Assembly: GCF_900172235.1 (NCBI RefSeq)
Contig: NZ_FWFQ01000016.1
Location: forward strand, 1-64,000
Reading direction: 5' to 3'
From: Pseudoruegeria aquimaris
GTDB taxonomy: Bacteria > Pseudomonadota > Alphaproteobacteria > Rhodobacterales > Rhodobacteraceae
Length of the DNA stretch: 64,000 nt
The translations under genes and the position numbers were made by a program. The notes under the pieces are model-generated. The model was given only the letters and a program-made list of their open reading frames with translations. It ran no database searches and was not told the origin of the DNA. Positions 8,922 through 16,454 of the stretch are shown in pieces (within the stretch, counting starts at the first letter, position 1; the number at the start of each line of letters is the position of its first letter).

Positions 8922-9944
8922 ATGACGGAGGTGGTCCACACACCGCGCGTCTTTTCGGGGATCCAGCCCTCGGGCAACCTGACCCTCGGAAACTACCTCG
9001 GCGCCATCAAGCGCTTCGTTGAAATGCAGAACAGCGGCATCGAAACGCTCTACTGCATGGTCGATCTGCACGCGATCACCGTCTGGCGAAAACCCGAGGA
9101 TCTGCGCCGCGCCACGCGCGAGGTCGCCGCGGGGTTCATCGCCTCCGGGCTCGATCCGGCGAAGTCCATCCTCTTCAACCAGAGCCAGGTGCCCGAGCAC
9201 GCCCAGCTTGCCTGGATCTTCAACTGCGTCGCCCGCATGGGCTGGCTCAACCGCATGACCCAGTTCAAGGACAAAGCCGGCAAGAACCGCGAGAACGCCT
9301 CGGTGGGGCTCTTCGCCTACCCGAACCTCATGGCCGCCGACATCCTGATCTACCACGCCACCCATGTGCCCGTGGGCGAGGATCAGAAGCAGCACCTCGA
9401 ACTGACGCGCGACATCGCCACCAAGTTCAACAACGATTTCGGCGTCGATTTCTTCCCGATCACCGAGCCGGTGATCGAGGGCGCGGCGACGCGGGTGATG
9501 AGCTTGCGCGACGGCTCCAAGAAGATGAGCAAATCCGACCCGTCCGACATGAGCCGGATCAACATGACCGATGACGCCGACGCCATCGCCAAGAAGATCC
9601 GCAAGGCGAAGACGGACCCGGACGCCCTGCCGAGCGAGGCCGCGGGCCTGGCCGACCGGCCGGAAGCGCGCAACCTCGTCAACATCTACGCCGCGCTTTC
9701 GGAACAGAGCGTGGACGCCGTACTGGCCGAGGTGGGTGGCAAGGCGTTCTCGGAGTTCAAGCCGATGCTCGCCGATCTGGCGGTGGCCAAGCTCTCGCCC
9801 ATCGCCGCCGAAATGGCGCGGCTGATGGAGGACACCGCCGAGATCGACCGCATCCTCGGCGAAGGAGCCACCCGCGCGCAGGCGATCGCCGCACCGATCC
9901 TCGAACAGACCTACGACATCGTGGGCATGGTCCGCTCGCGCTAG
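8922..9944 (+). CDS. trpS: Tryptophanyl-tRNA synthetase
   Basis: Class I aminoacyl-tRNA synthetase charging tRNA-Trp, 340 residues. The ATP-binding HIGH-like signature appears as [11 protein letters not shown] near residue 17 and the KMSKS loop as [10 protein letters not shown] near 200. The ATG at 8922 is preferred over in-frame upstream codons because GGAG lies eight bases before it and homology starts at [12 protein letters not shown] strong intrinsic terminator follows the stop by 18 bases, so trpS seems to be a single-gene unit. Confidence 0.97.
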   Translation: MTEVVHTPRVFSGIQPSGNLTLGNYLGAIKRFVEMQNSGIETLYCMVDLHAITVWRKPEDLRRATREVAAGFIASGLDPAKSILFNQSQVPEHAQLAWIFNCVARMGWLNRMTQFKDKAGKNRENASVGLFAYPNLMAADILIYHATHVPVGEDQKQHLELTRDIATKFNNDFGVDFFPITEPVIEGAATRVMSLRDGSKKMSKSDPSDMSRINMTDDADAIAKKIRKAKTDPDALPSEAAGLADRPEARNLVNIYAALSEQSVDAVLAEVGGKAFSEFKPMLADLAVAKLSPIAAEMARLMEDTAEIDRILGEGATRAQAIAAPILEQTYDIVGMVRSR

Positions 9945-9962
9945 GGGCGCTGTAGCAATGAC

Positions 9963-9994
9963 GGGCGCGAAAGATCTCCTTTCGCGCCCTTTTT
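9963..9994 (+). terminator. Intrinsic terminator of trpS
   Basis: GGGCGCGAAA (9963-9972) and TTTCGCGCCC (9980-9989) form a perfect 10-bp stem with a 7-base loop, followed by a run of T to 9994. It is placed between the convergent trpS and the next minus-strand gene. Confidence 0.9.
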
Positions 9995-9999
9995 CGTGG

Positions 10000-10635
10000 C
10001 TACTCCACGGTCAGGCGGCAGAGGATCGTGTTGTCCTGTTCCAGATCCGGCCCCCAGATAAGCTGCGCCGAAGCGTCCCAGTCGATGGTGTCATAGCCCA
10101 TCTTGGGGCTGACCTCTGCCTCGGAATAGAGGCTGGCCGCCTGCCAGCCGGAGGCATCGAAACCGGGTTGATCCCAGCCTTGCGGCTCGTCGGAAGCGGT
10201 GAAATCGCAGGCCCCTTCCCCGGCGACTGGCGTATCCACGGTCTCGCAGGATTTCTCCACCGGGGCGTGGTGGATCACGAGGCATTGCCAGCTTGAGTCG
10301 CTGACGGCGGCAACCGCGCCGGTGGCGTCAAAGATCTGGAGGATCACCCCGCCATCGCCCATCTGCTGCCGCGCGGTGCCGATGTATTCCAGCCCGGTGT
10401 CGTTTTCCTTGAAATCCTTGGCCACCAGCCCCAGCACGAAGGGGCGCTCGGCCTCGAAGGAAAAGCTTTCGGCGTTGAACGAGCGTTCCGTGGTGATCGG
10501 CACGCTGTCTTCCGCCACCTGCTGGCCGTTCACGCGCAGCTCGAACCAGTTGTCGGCCCAGACATCGGCCGAAAAGGGCTCCGCCGAGAGCGTGGCGGGC
10601 AGCAAGGCGAGGGCGGCGGCGAGTTGGATCTTCAT
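10000..10635 (-). CDS. Secreted protein of unknown function, possible beta-sandwich domain
   Basis: A 211-residue protein I cannot assign. It has a short Sec signal peptide (MKIQLAAALALLPATLSA, cleavage before EPF) and a mature part rich in aromatic residues (ADNWFELRVNGQQV, WDQPGFDASGWQAASLY). Repeated W/D-W segments and F-D-x-S-x-W phrases resemble galactose-binding-like jelly-roll domains of extracellular enzymes. Four Cys (SWQC, KSC, GAC, ILC) could form two disulfides. The start has AGGAG six bases upstream. It stands alone, facing the trpS terminator. A periplasmic or surface binding role is a guess. Confidence 0.7.
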   Translation of the reverse strand: MKIQLAAALALLPATLSAEPFSADVWADNWFELRVNGQQVAEDSVPITTERSFNAESFSFEAERPFVLGLVAKDFKENDTGLEYIGTARQQMGDGGVILQIFDATGAVAAVSDSSWQCLVIHHAPVEKSCETVDTPVAGEGACDFTASDEPQGWDQPGFDASGWQAASLYSEAEVSPKMGYDTIDWDASAQLIWGPDLEQDNTILCRLTVE

Positions 10636-10710
10636 GGAAATCTCCTGTTCTGTATGCCCATTGCATACGCGCCAGCCGAGAGGATCCGTCGCGCGATCTG
10701 GGGGAATTTT

Positions 10711-11181
10711 CTAAAGCGCCTTGCCGTAATGCGCCGCCTGCACGGTGCGGCTGACGAAGCCCATGCGCTCGTAGGCCCGGCGCGCCTGCCAGTTGGCCGG
10801 ATCCGCGCTGACCAGCAGGTGCTCGCAGCCAAGGCTGCGCCCGAGCGCCTCGGCATGGGCCACCAGCGCCCTGCCCACCCCTTGGCCGCGATGGGCCGGC
10901 GCAACATAGAGGTGGTGCAGATCCAGCCCGCGCCGGGCGAAATGCAGAAGCCCCGTAACACGCAGGGCGGCATAGCCCACCGGCCGGCCGTCGATCTCGG
11001 CAAGGGCCACCCGCGCCCAGGCCTGCGGCCCGAAGAGCGCATCCTGCAGCCCCTGCGCGTCGATCCGCGCCGCATCACCGTGGTGGGCGGCCAGCGCCGC
11101 GATCATCGTCAGCAGGGCCGGCACATCCTGCCGCCCCGCCGCGCGCACGGAGATGCGCTTTTCTTCTACGGATACCGTCAT
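10711..11181 (-). CDS. GNAT-family N-acetyltransferase
   Basis: A 156-residue single-domain GNAT protein that should transfer an acetyl group from acetyl-CoA to an unidentified amine. The acetyl-CoA binding motif A is HRGQGVGRALVAHAE near residue 97, followed by ANWQARRAYERMGF (motif B) near 130. The N-terminal VRAAGRQDVPALLTMIAAL is a standard GNAT opening. AGGAG precedes the ATG by nine bases. Substrate cannot be read from the sequence. A terminator hairpin lies 35 bases upstream of its start, so it is transcribed separately from the L,D-transpeptidase gene. Confidence 0.85.
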   Translation of the reverse strand: MTVSVEEKRISVRAAGRQDVPALLTMIAALAAHHGDAARIDAQGLQDALFGPQAWARVALAEIDGRPVGYAALRVTGLLHFARRGLDLHHLYVAPAHRGQGVGRALVAHAEALGRSLGCEHLLVSADPANWQARRAYERMGFVSRTVQAAHYGKAL

Positions 11182-11215
11182 CGTCCCTGGCTCCTGTGGC
11201 CGCCGGACGGATCGA

Positions 11216-11243
11216 CATGAAAAAACCGCCCTGCGGCGGTTTT
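11216..11243 (-). terminator. Intrinsic terminator (minus strand) downstream of the L,D-transpeptidase gene
   Basis: AAAACCGCC (11222-11230), loop CTGC, GGCGGTTTT (11235-11243). Read on the minus strand the stem is followed by a run of six T. It lies 140 bases after the L,D-transpeptidase stop codon and before the GNAT gene. A 17-codon minus-strand ORF (11272-11325) sits just before it. Confidence 0.85.
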
Positions 11244-11384
11244 CATCAGCAACACCCGTTGCGCACCGCCCCTAGTGGAGACGGGTAAAGAAATAAACGG
11301 CGGTCTGGGTGCTGTTCCGTGTCATGGCCCAGCCATAGCAGGCGCCGGGCCATGCAATCAAGCTTTCTGGCTTTCGCGCCCCGC

Positions 11385-11984
11385 TCAGATCAGGCGCACC
11401 TGCGTGCCGACCTTGGCCAGCTCGAAGAGTTCCTGGATCTGCGAGTTGTAGAGCCCGATGCAACCCGAGGAGGACTTGCGCCCGATCTTGCGGGTGTCGT
11501 GGGTGCCGTGGATGCGGTAGTAGGGCCAGCTCAGGTAGAGCGCGTGGCTGCCCAGCGGGTTGTCCGGGCCCGGACCGACGACGGCGGGCAGGTTCGGGTT
11601 GCGCTCCAACATCGAGGGCGTGGGCCGCCACGTGGGGCCGACGACCTTCTGCACCACTTCGGTGTAGCCGAGCCGGGTCAGTTCTTCGGTCAGCGGCACC
11701 GAGGAGGGGTAGAGCTTGTAGATCGTGTCGTCCTCGTTCCAGAAATGCACTGTGCGCGAGGTGGTGTCGCAGACGATCACCCCGTTCTTCAGCGAGTCGA
11801 AGTGATCCTGCCAGCGCACGGCATGCCAGCTGGAGACGTTGCGCTGCACCTTGGGCTGGTAGATCTGGCCGGGGACCGGGCCGCCGCCGTCCTGCGCGCG
11901 CAGAATGGTCGGCGCGAAAAGCATGCCACCGGCAGCAACGCCAAGGCGCAGGGCGGCACGGCGGGTAAGGCGGGAATCGGACAT
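11385..11984 (-). CDS. L,D-transpeptidase (YkuD domain), Tat-exported
   Basis: A 199-residue periplasmic enzyme predicted to make 3-3 peptidoglycan crosslinks or attach proteins to meso-DAP. The N-terminus TRRAALRLGVAAGG is a twin-arginine signal (RRxxLRLG) with cleavage near ILRAQDG. The YkuD catalytic signature is complete near the C-terminus: HGTHD, then a spacer, then SSSGCIGL with the nucleophilic Cys and the HGT histidine. Length and composition match the short Rhodobacterales ErfK/YbiS/YcfS proteins. GAGG lies five bases before the ATG. It is divergent from the VOC gene. Confidence 0.92.
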   Translation of the reverse strand: MSDSRLTRRAALRLGVAAGGMLFAPTILRAQDGGGPVPGQIYQPKVQRNVSSWHAVRWQDHFDSLKNGVIVCDTTSRTVHFWNEDDTIYKLYPSSVPLTEELTRLGYTEVVQKVVGPTWRPTPSMLERNPNLPAVVGPGPDNPLGSHALYLSWPYYRIHGTHDTRKIGRKSSSGCIGLYNSQIQELFELAKVGTQVRLI

Positions 11985-12223
11985 GGAGACCTCGTGATCT
12001 GTCGTTTGGCCGATCCTCTACCAGAGCCCCGCCCGGCCGCCAACATGCCGCCAATAAAGTGATCGTGAGGCCGCGGGCTTCCGCCGATGGCAAAGGCCTC
12101 CGGCTGTGGCTGGCTGCGGCTGGCTGCGCATGAATGCACAGGATGCCTTTGCCGATGCGGAATTCCGCGCCGCTGCGCCGGCTCCTACATTCGCCTCGAC
12201 CAACGCATTCAGGAGGGCGTTCC

Positions 12224-12748
12224 ATGCCACAAGCCGCAAGCGCACACCACACCGACGACGGTTTCACCGTCCACCCCGCCACCAAGGTCGGACACATCCA
12301 CCTGCGCGTCTCCGATCTGGATCGCGCCATCGCCTTCTACTCCGGCTTGCTCGGCTTTCAGATGATGCAACGCTACGGGCGGCAGGCCGCCTTCCTCTCG
12401 GCGGGCGGCTACCACCACCACATCGGGCTCAACACCTGGGAGAGCCTCGGGGCAACGCCCCCGCCGCCGGGCCACACTGGGCTCTACCACGTCGCCTTTC
12501 TCTTTCCCGACCGCAGCAGCCTCGGCGCTGTGCTGGCCCGGCTGAAAGCAGCCGGCGTGCCACTGGAGGGCGCCGCCGATCACGGGGTGAGCGAAGCCGT
12601 CTACCTGCGCGATCCCGACGGAAACGGCGTGGAACTCTACCGCGACCGCCCCGAAGCGGAGTGGCCCCGCGCGCCTGACGGCACGCTGGCCATGATCAAC
12701 GGCCCGCTCGACGTGGCTGCGCTCATCCGCGAGGGCGGCGCGGCCTGA
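12224..12748 (+). CDS. VOC-family protein, catechol-2,3-dioxygenase/glyoxalase-like
   Basis: A 174-residue vicinal-oxygen-chelate protein with two beta-alpha-beta-beta-beta modules. Likely metal ligands are His in GHIHLRVSD (near residue 25), His in GLYHVAFLF (near 90) and Glu in NGVELYRD (near 135), the 2-His-1-carboxylate pattern of the CatE-like branch. The substrate is not predictable; extradiol ring cleavage, glyoxalase or lactoylglutathione chemistry are all possible. The ATG at 12224 is chosen because AGGAGG lies seven bases upstream; an earlier in-frame ATG has no such site. A terminator follows at 12839. Confidence 0.85.
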   Translation: MPQAASAHHTDDGFTVHPATKVGHIHLRVSDLDRAIAFYSGLLGFQMMQRYGRQAAFLSAGGYHHHIGLNTWESLGATPPPPGHTGLYHVAFLFPDRSSLGAVLARLKAAGVPLEGAADHGVSEAVYLRDPDGNGVELYRDRPEAEWPRAPDGTLAMINGPLDVAALIREGGAA

Positions 12749-12838
12749 GGTCGCGCGCGCGGGGTGGGCGCCCGCCGCCGTCACACGGGCGTTACACGGC
12801 GGTGCCATGGCTTGGGCGCCCGAGGCGCCCTGTTCTGC

Positions 12839-12873
12839 GCCCCCGGCCCCGCCGCCGGGGGCTCCTTTTTTTT
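12839..12873 (+). terminator. Intrinsic terminator after the VOC gene
   Basis: GCCCCCGGC (12839-12847), loop CCCGCC, GCCGGGGGC (12854-12862), then TCC and eight T. A smaller hairpin GGGCGCC/GGCGCCC lies at 12814-12830. The remainder of the 12749-12949 gap shows no gene. Confidence 0.85.
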
Positions 12874-12949
12874 GCCGCCGGAGCGGGTTCAGCTTCGCCC
12901 CGAATGCCGCTAGGGTCCGCGCAAGGCAGACAATGGATCGGAGGCCACC

Positions 12950-13816
12950 ATGGCGACGGGCAGCAACGTGCACACCTATTTCGAGGGCCGCTGGCACAAG
13001 GGCGACATCCCGGTGATGCGCGCGGCGGACCACGCCATGTGGCTGGGCTCCTCCGTGTTCGACGGCGCCCGCTACTTCGAGGGCGTGGCCCCCGATCTGC
13101 TGGCCCATTGCCGGCGCGTGAACGCCTCCGCCGAGGCGCTCATGATCACCCCCACCGTCAGCGCCGAAGAGATGGTCGCCATCGTCTGGGAAGGGCTCTC
13201 GGCCTATCCCAAAAGCGCCGCCGTCTACATCCGCCCGATGTATTGGGCGCTGGAGGGCGGCCACCTCGGCGTTCTGCCCAAACAGGGCGCCACCGGCTTC
13301 GCGATCGCGCTCGAGGAAATCCCCATGGCGCCGCCCGAAACCGCCACCACGCTCTGCCGCACGCGCTTCCGCCGCCCGGTGCTGGAAGACGCCGTGGTGA
13401 ACGCCAAGGCCGGCTGCCTCTACCCCAACAACGCCCGGATGCTGGCGGAGGCGCGCGACAAGGGCTTCGGCAACGCGCTGGTGGCCGACGCGCTCGGCAA
13501 CGTGGCCGAAACCGCCACCGCCAACGTGTTCATGGTCCGCGACGGGGAGATCTTCACCCCGATCCCCAACGGAACCTTCCTCGCCGGGATCACCCGCGCA
13601 CGCCACATCGCCAACCTGCGCGCCGACGGCCTCCGGGTGCATGAAACCGTTCTGAGCTTCGAGGATTTCCACGCCGCCGATGAAGTCTTCCTGACGGGCA
13701 ACATGATGAAGGTCACCCCCGTCACCGGTTTCGAGGACACCTCCTACCAGATCGGCCCCGTCACCCGGCGGGCCCGCGCGCTCTACTGGGACTGGGCGCT
13801 CTCGCAGCGCGCCTGA
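12950..13816 (+). CDS. ilvE: Branched-chain amino acid aminotransferase (class IV PLP aminotransferase)
   Basis: A 288-residue fold-type IV PLP enzyme expected to interconvert branched-chain 2-oxo acids and Leu/Ile/Val with glutamate. FDGARYFEG near residue 37, IRPMYWALEGG near 95, and NAKAGCLYPNN near 150 with the PLP lysine are the family marks. It is shorter than the ~308-residue E. coli IlvE but normal for the short alphaproteobacterial form, which is often annotated as branched-chain aminotransferase without proof of substrate; D-amino acid transaminase or aminodeoxychorismate lyase activity is less likely. GGAGG lies five bases before the ATG. Confidence 0.85.
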   Translation: MATGSNVHTYFEGRWHKGDIPVMRAADHAMWLGSSVFDGARYFEGVAPDLLAHCRRVNASAEALMITPTVSAEEMVAIVWEGLSAYPKSAAVYIRPMYWALEGGHLGVLPKQGATGFAIALEEIPMAPPETATTLCRTRFRRPVLEDAVVNAKAGCLYPNNARMLAEARDKGFGNALVADALGNVAETATANVFMVRDGEIFTPIPNGTFLAGITRARHIANLRADGLRVHETVLSFEDFHAADEVFLTGNMMKVTPVTGFEDTSYQIGPVTRRARALYWDWALSQRA

Positions 13817-13893
13817 GCCGCGCGCCGCCGCCATAAGCTGTTGTCACGCCACGCGCTTTGCGCAACACTCCGCCGGCAAGACAGGAGGGCGCA

Positions 13894-14349
13894 ATGCGTA
13901 AATTTCTCGTGGTTCTGGATGACAGCCGCGAATGCCTCAACGCCATGCGTTTCGCCGCCATGCGCGCGGCGCACACGGGCGGCGGCGTCGCCATCATCGC
14001 CGTGATTCCGCCGGAGGAATTCCAGCACTGGATCGGCGTGGGCGACATCATGCGCCAGGAGGCCCGCGAGCGCATCGAGGTGCATTTCGAGGTCTTCGCC
14101 AAATGGATGCGCGATCGCCAGAACGTGGACCCGGAGCTGATCATCCGCGAGGGGGAGGCCGTGCCGGAGATCCTCAAGCTGATCCGCGAAGATCCCGAGA
14201 TCGGGGTGCTGGTGCTGGGCGCCGGCACCGGCAAACAGGGCCCCGGCCCGCTCGTGACCCAACTCACCCGATCCTCCGGCACCCTGCCGATCCCGATCAC
14301 CATCGTGCCGGGCGATCTGTCCAAGGAGCGGCTGGAAAGCATCACCTGA
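13894..14349 (+). CDS. Universal stress protein (UspA family)
   Basis: A 151-residue UspA-fold protein: MRKFLVVLDDSRECLNAMRFA at the N-terminus, a central hydrophobic strand, and VLVLGAGTGKQGPGPLVTQL near residue 110, where ATP-binding Usp proteins have the G-2x-G-9x-G-S/T motif. Here the glycine-rich loop is present in altered form, so ATP binding is uncertain. The ATG at 13894 has AGGAGG five bases upstream. It precedes the Irr-box-controlled NifU-type gene on the same strand but is separated by a promoter-like region, so separate transcription is likely. Confidence 0.88.
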   Translation: MRKFLVVLDDSRECLNAMRFAAMRAAHTGGGVAIIAVIPPEEFQHWIGVGDIMRQEARERIEVHFEVFAKWMRDRQNVDPELIIREGEAVPEILKLIREDPEIGVLVLGAGTGKQGPGPLVTQLTRSSGTLPIPITIVPGDLSKERLESIT

Positions 14350-14385
14350 ACGGGCCGCCGCTGGAGCCGCCGCGCCGGCGCCCAG

Positions 14386-14402
14386 TTTAGAACCGTTCCA
14401 AA
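14386..14402 (+). promoter_or_regulatory. Irr-box (iron control element)-like palindrome
   Basis: TTTAGAA (14386-14392), CCG, TTCCAAA (14396-14402) is an inverted repeat with one mismatch to the alphaproteobacterial ICE/Irr-box pattern TTTAGAA-N3-TTCTAAA. It ends two bases before a perfect TTGACA -35 element, so a bound regulator would obstruct RNA polymerase. Placement upstream of a NifU-type Fe-S gene fits Irr control of iron-using genes. Confidence 0.6.
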
Positions 14403-14404
14403 TC

Positions 14405-14433
14405 TTGACAGTTCCGCTGCGAGCGCGCATATC
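14405..14433 (+). promoter_or_regulatory. Sigma-70-type promoter for the NifU-type gene
   Basis: TTGACA at 14405-14410 matches the -35 consensus exactly; a 17-base spacer leads to CATATC at 14428-14433 as a weak -10. The gene starts at 14459, giving a short leader. Confidence 0.55.
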
Positions 14434-14458
14434 TGAAGCCCAGACGAGAGGCCTTTCG

Positions 14459-15019
14459 ATGTTCATTCAAACCGAGTCCACCCCGAACCCCGCGACGCTG
14501 AAATTCCTGCCCGGCCGCCCCGTGCTGGAAACCGGCACCGCCGATTTCCCTTCGCCCGAGGCCGCCGGGTCTTCGCCGCTGGCGCAGCGCATCTTTGCCG
14601 TGCCGGGCGTGACGGGCGTGTTCTTCGGCAATGATTTCGTGACCGTCACCAAGGCCGACGCCACCGAGTGGGATCACGTTAAACCCGCCATCCTCGGCGC
14701 GATCATGGAGCACTACCAATCCGGCGCCCCGGTGATGGAGGGCGAGAACGCCGCCGCCGGCCACGCCGCCCACGACGGCCCGGACTCCGATATCGTGAAC
14801 CAGATCAAGGAGTTGCTGGACACCCGCGTGCGCCCCGCCGTGGCGCAGGACGGCGGCGACATCACCTTCCACGGTTTTGATCGCGGCATCGTCTACCTGC
14901 ACATGCAGGGCGCCTGCGCCGGCTGCCCCTCCTCCACGCTGACGCTGAAGATGGGCATCGAGAACCTGCTGCGCCACTACATCCCGGAAGTGCTCGAGGT
15001 GCGCCCGGTCGCCGCCTGA
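14459..15019 (+). CDS. NifU-family iron-sulfur scaffold/carrier protein
   Basis: A 186-residue protein with an N-terminal Nfu_N domain (MFIQTESTPNPATLKFLPG) and a C-terminal NifU domain carrying the Fe-S ligand pair in GACAGCPSS near residue 150, followed by MGIENLLRHYIPEV. Such proteins carry [4Fe-4S] clusters to client apoproteins; this window encodes clients such as SdhB. The start is the ATG at 14459. It has its own promoter and an Irr-box-like operator directly upstream, suggesting expression is reduced when iron is scarce. tsaB follows 132 bases later. Confidence 0.93.
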   Translation: MFIQTESTPNPATLKFLPGRPVLETGTADFPSPEAAGSSPLAQRIFAVPGVTGVFFGNDFVTVTKADATEWDHVKPAILGAIMEHYQSGAPVMEGENAAAGHAAHDGPDSDIVNQIKELLDTRVRPAVAQDGGDITFHGFDRGIVYLHMQGACAGCPSSTLTLKMGIENLLRHYIPEVLEVRPVAA

Positions 15020-15151
15020 GTGCAGCGCCGAGGCCGGACCTGACGGCAGGCCAGAAACAAGCGCACCGGCCCCATGATCGGCCGCATCACCGACCAACCA
15101 GACGGGGCGCTGCACTTGCGGCGCCCTTTGCTTTCGTGCCATGCGCATCCC

Positions 15152-15820
15152 ATGACAGCCACGCTCCTCGCCTTCGACACTTCCGCCGCCCATTGCACCG
15201 CCGCCCTCCTCGCCGGGGGCGATCTGCGCGTGCACCGCTTCGAAGAGATGGCCAAGGGTCAGGCCGAAAGACTCTTCCCGCTGATCGAGGAGGTACTGGC
15301 CGAAGCCGGTCTCGGCTACGGGGAGCTCTCGGCGATCGCCGTGGGCACGGGGCCGGGCAATTTCACCGGCATCCGCATCTCGGTTTCCGCCGCGCGGGGG
15401 CTGGCGCTCGCGCTCGGCCGCCCCGCCATCGGGGTGAGCGCGCTGGAGGCGGCGGCCTTCGGCACGGAAGGCCCGGTGCTCGCCGCGGTGGACGCCCGGC
15501 GCGGCAAGGCCTACGTGGAGGGCTTCGGCACCGAGGCCGCGATCCCGGCCCAGCTGCGCGAGATCGCCGAGCTGCCCGCCGGCTTCGCGGGGGCGTCGGC
15601 ACGCTGCATCGGCTCCGGCGCGCAGGAGGTCGCCGCACGGATCGGCGCCACCGTCGCGCCACCGGCGGCCCCGCTCGCCGAGGCCATCGCCCGGATCGCG
15701 GCGGACCGCCTTGCCCGGGATCCCGCGGCCTGCGCGCGGCATCGCCCCGCTCCGCTCTACCTGCGCGCCGCCGACGCCGCCCCGGCACGGGACGCCCCGC
15801 CGGCGCTGCTCGATCCATGA
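15152..15820 (+). CDS. tsaB: tRNA t6A37 threonylcarbamoyladenosine biosynthesis protein TsaB
   Basis: A 222-residue ASKHA-fold partner of TsaD in the complex that transfers threonylcarbamoyl to A37 of ANN-decoding tRNAs. The N-terminus LLAFDTSAAHCTAALL and the segment GTGPGNFTGIRISVSAARGLALA near residue 65 are the standard TsaB signatures. The ATG at 15152 is chosen because homology starts there; no strong ribosome site is visible. The stop overlaps the next start as ATGA, coupling it to rimI, an arrangement common across bacteria. Confidence 0.93.
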   Translation: MTATLLAFDTSAAHCTAALLAGGDLRVHRFEEMAKGQAERLFPLIEEVLAEAGLGYGELSAIAVGTGPGNFTGIRISVSAARGLALALGRPAIGVSALEAAAFGTEGPVLAAVDARRGKAYVEGFGTEAAIPAQLREIAELPAGFAGASARCIGSGAQEVAARIGATVAPPAAPLAEAIARIAADRLARDPAACARHRPAPLYLRAADAAPARDAPPALLDP

Positions 15821-16257
15821 CGGCTCCGCAAGCGCCAGCCGCCCCCGAGGCGCTGGCCGCGCTCCACGCGCGGGCCTTCCGCGACACCCGCCCCTGGACA
15901 GCGGATGAATTCGCCGCCCTGCTGGCGGACCCGGCCTGCTTCCTCGCCGCGCGCGCGGAGGGTTTCGCGCTGGGGCGGGCCGTGGCCGGCGAGGCGGAGT
16001 TGCTGACCATCGCCGTGGCCCCGGAGGCTCGGCGCGCGGGCCATGGGCGGGCGCTTCTGGCCGCCTTCGAGGCCGCCGCACGGGCGGCTGGTGCGCGGAC
16101 CGCCTTTCTCGAAGTGGATGCCGAGAACGCACCGGCCCTGGGCCTGTATCTGTCAAACGGGTATGGCGAATCTGGCCGCCGAAAGGGCTACTACCGCCAC
16201 GCGGACGGGCACCGGAGCGATGCGCTGGTGCTGTCCAAGGCGCTGCCGGCGCTCTGA
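15817..16257 (+). CDS. rimI: Ribosomal protein S18-alanine N-acetyltransferase-like GNAT
   Basis: A 146-residue GNAT protein coupled to tsaB by an ATGA overlap, the usual genomic position of rimI. The acetyl-CoA motif is IAVAPEARRAGHGRALLAAFE near residue 65, followed by FLEVDAENAPALGLYLSNGYGESGRRKGYY, the RimI-type C-terminus. It should acetylate the N-terminal alanine of ribosomal protein S18, or in some bacteria other N-termini; specificity is inferred from context. No terminator is obvious; the following 197 bases hold a promoter region. Confidence 0.85.
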   Translation: MTAPQAPAAPEALAALHARAFRDTRPWTADEFAALLADPACFLAARAEGFALGRAVAGEAELLTIAVAPEARRAGHGRALLAAFEAAARAAGARTAFLEVDAENAPALGLYLSNGYGESGRRKGYYRHADGHRSDALVLSKALPAL

Positions 16258-16312
16258 AATGCCGTTTGCGCGGGCCTGCCACGGCGGATTCCCCCATGCG
16301 ACGCAGCGAATA

Positions 16313-16343
16313 TGACCAACCGGTAAAATTTGCAGTTGACCAA
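16313..16343 (+). promoter_or_regulatory. Direct-repeat TGACCAA pair in the promoter region of the BMP transporter operon
   Basis: TGACCAA occurs at 16313-16319 and again at 16337-16343, 24 bp apart. The second lies in TTGACCAA, which could also act as a -35 element (TTGACC, 16336-16341) with CCTTAT about 17 bases later. Half-site-like repeats suggest a regulator, but no full palindrome is present. The rest of the gap 16258-16454 holds no gene. Confidence 0.25.
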
Positions 16344-16454
16344 AGCCGCCCAGCCGCCCCTTATTTCCCGATGATCTTCTTGAGATCGGACAAACAGGCG
16401 GGGTATCGTGGCTTCCTATACGACGCCCCAACAACAACAACCGGGAGATTCCTA

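Noticed and set aside
12101-12130. GGCTGGCTGC tandem pair upstream of the VOC gene as a regulatory repeat
   Set aside because: Only two copies, next to a divergent promoter area, with no symmetry; no support for a binding site.
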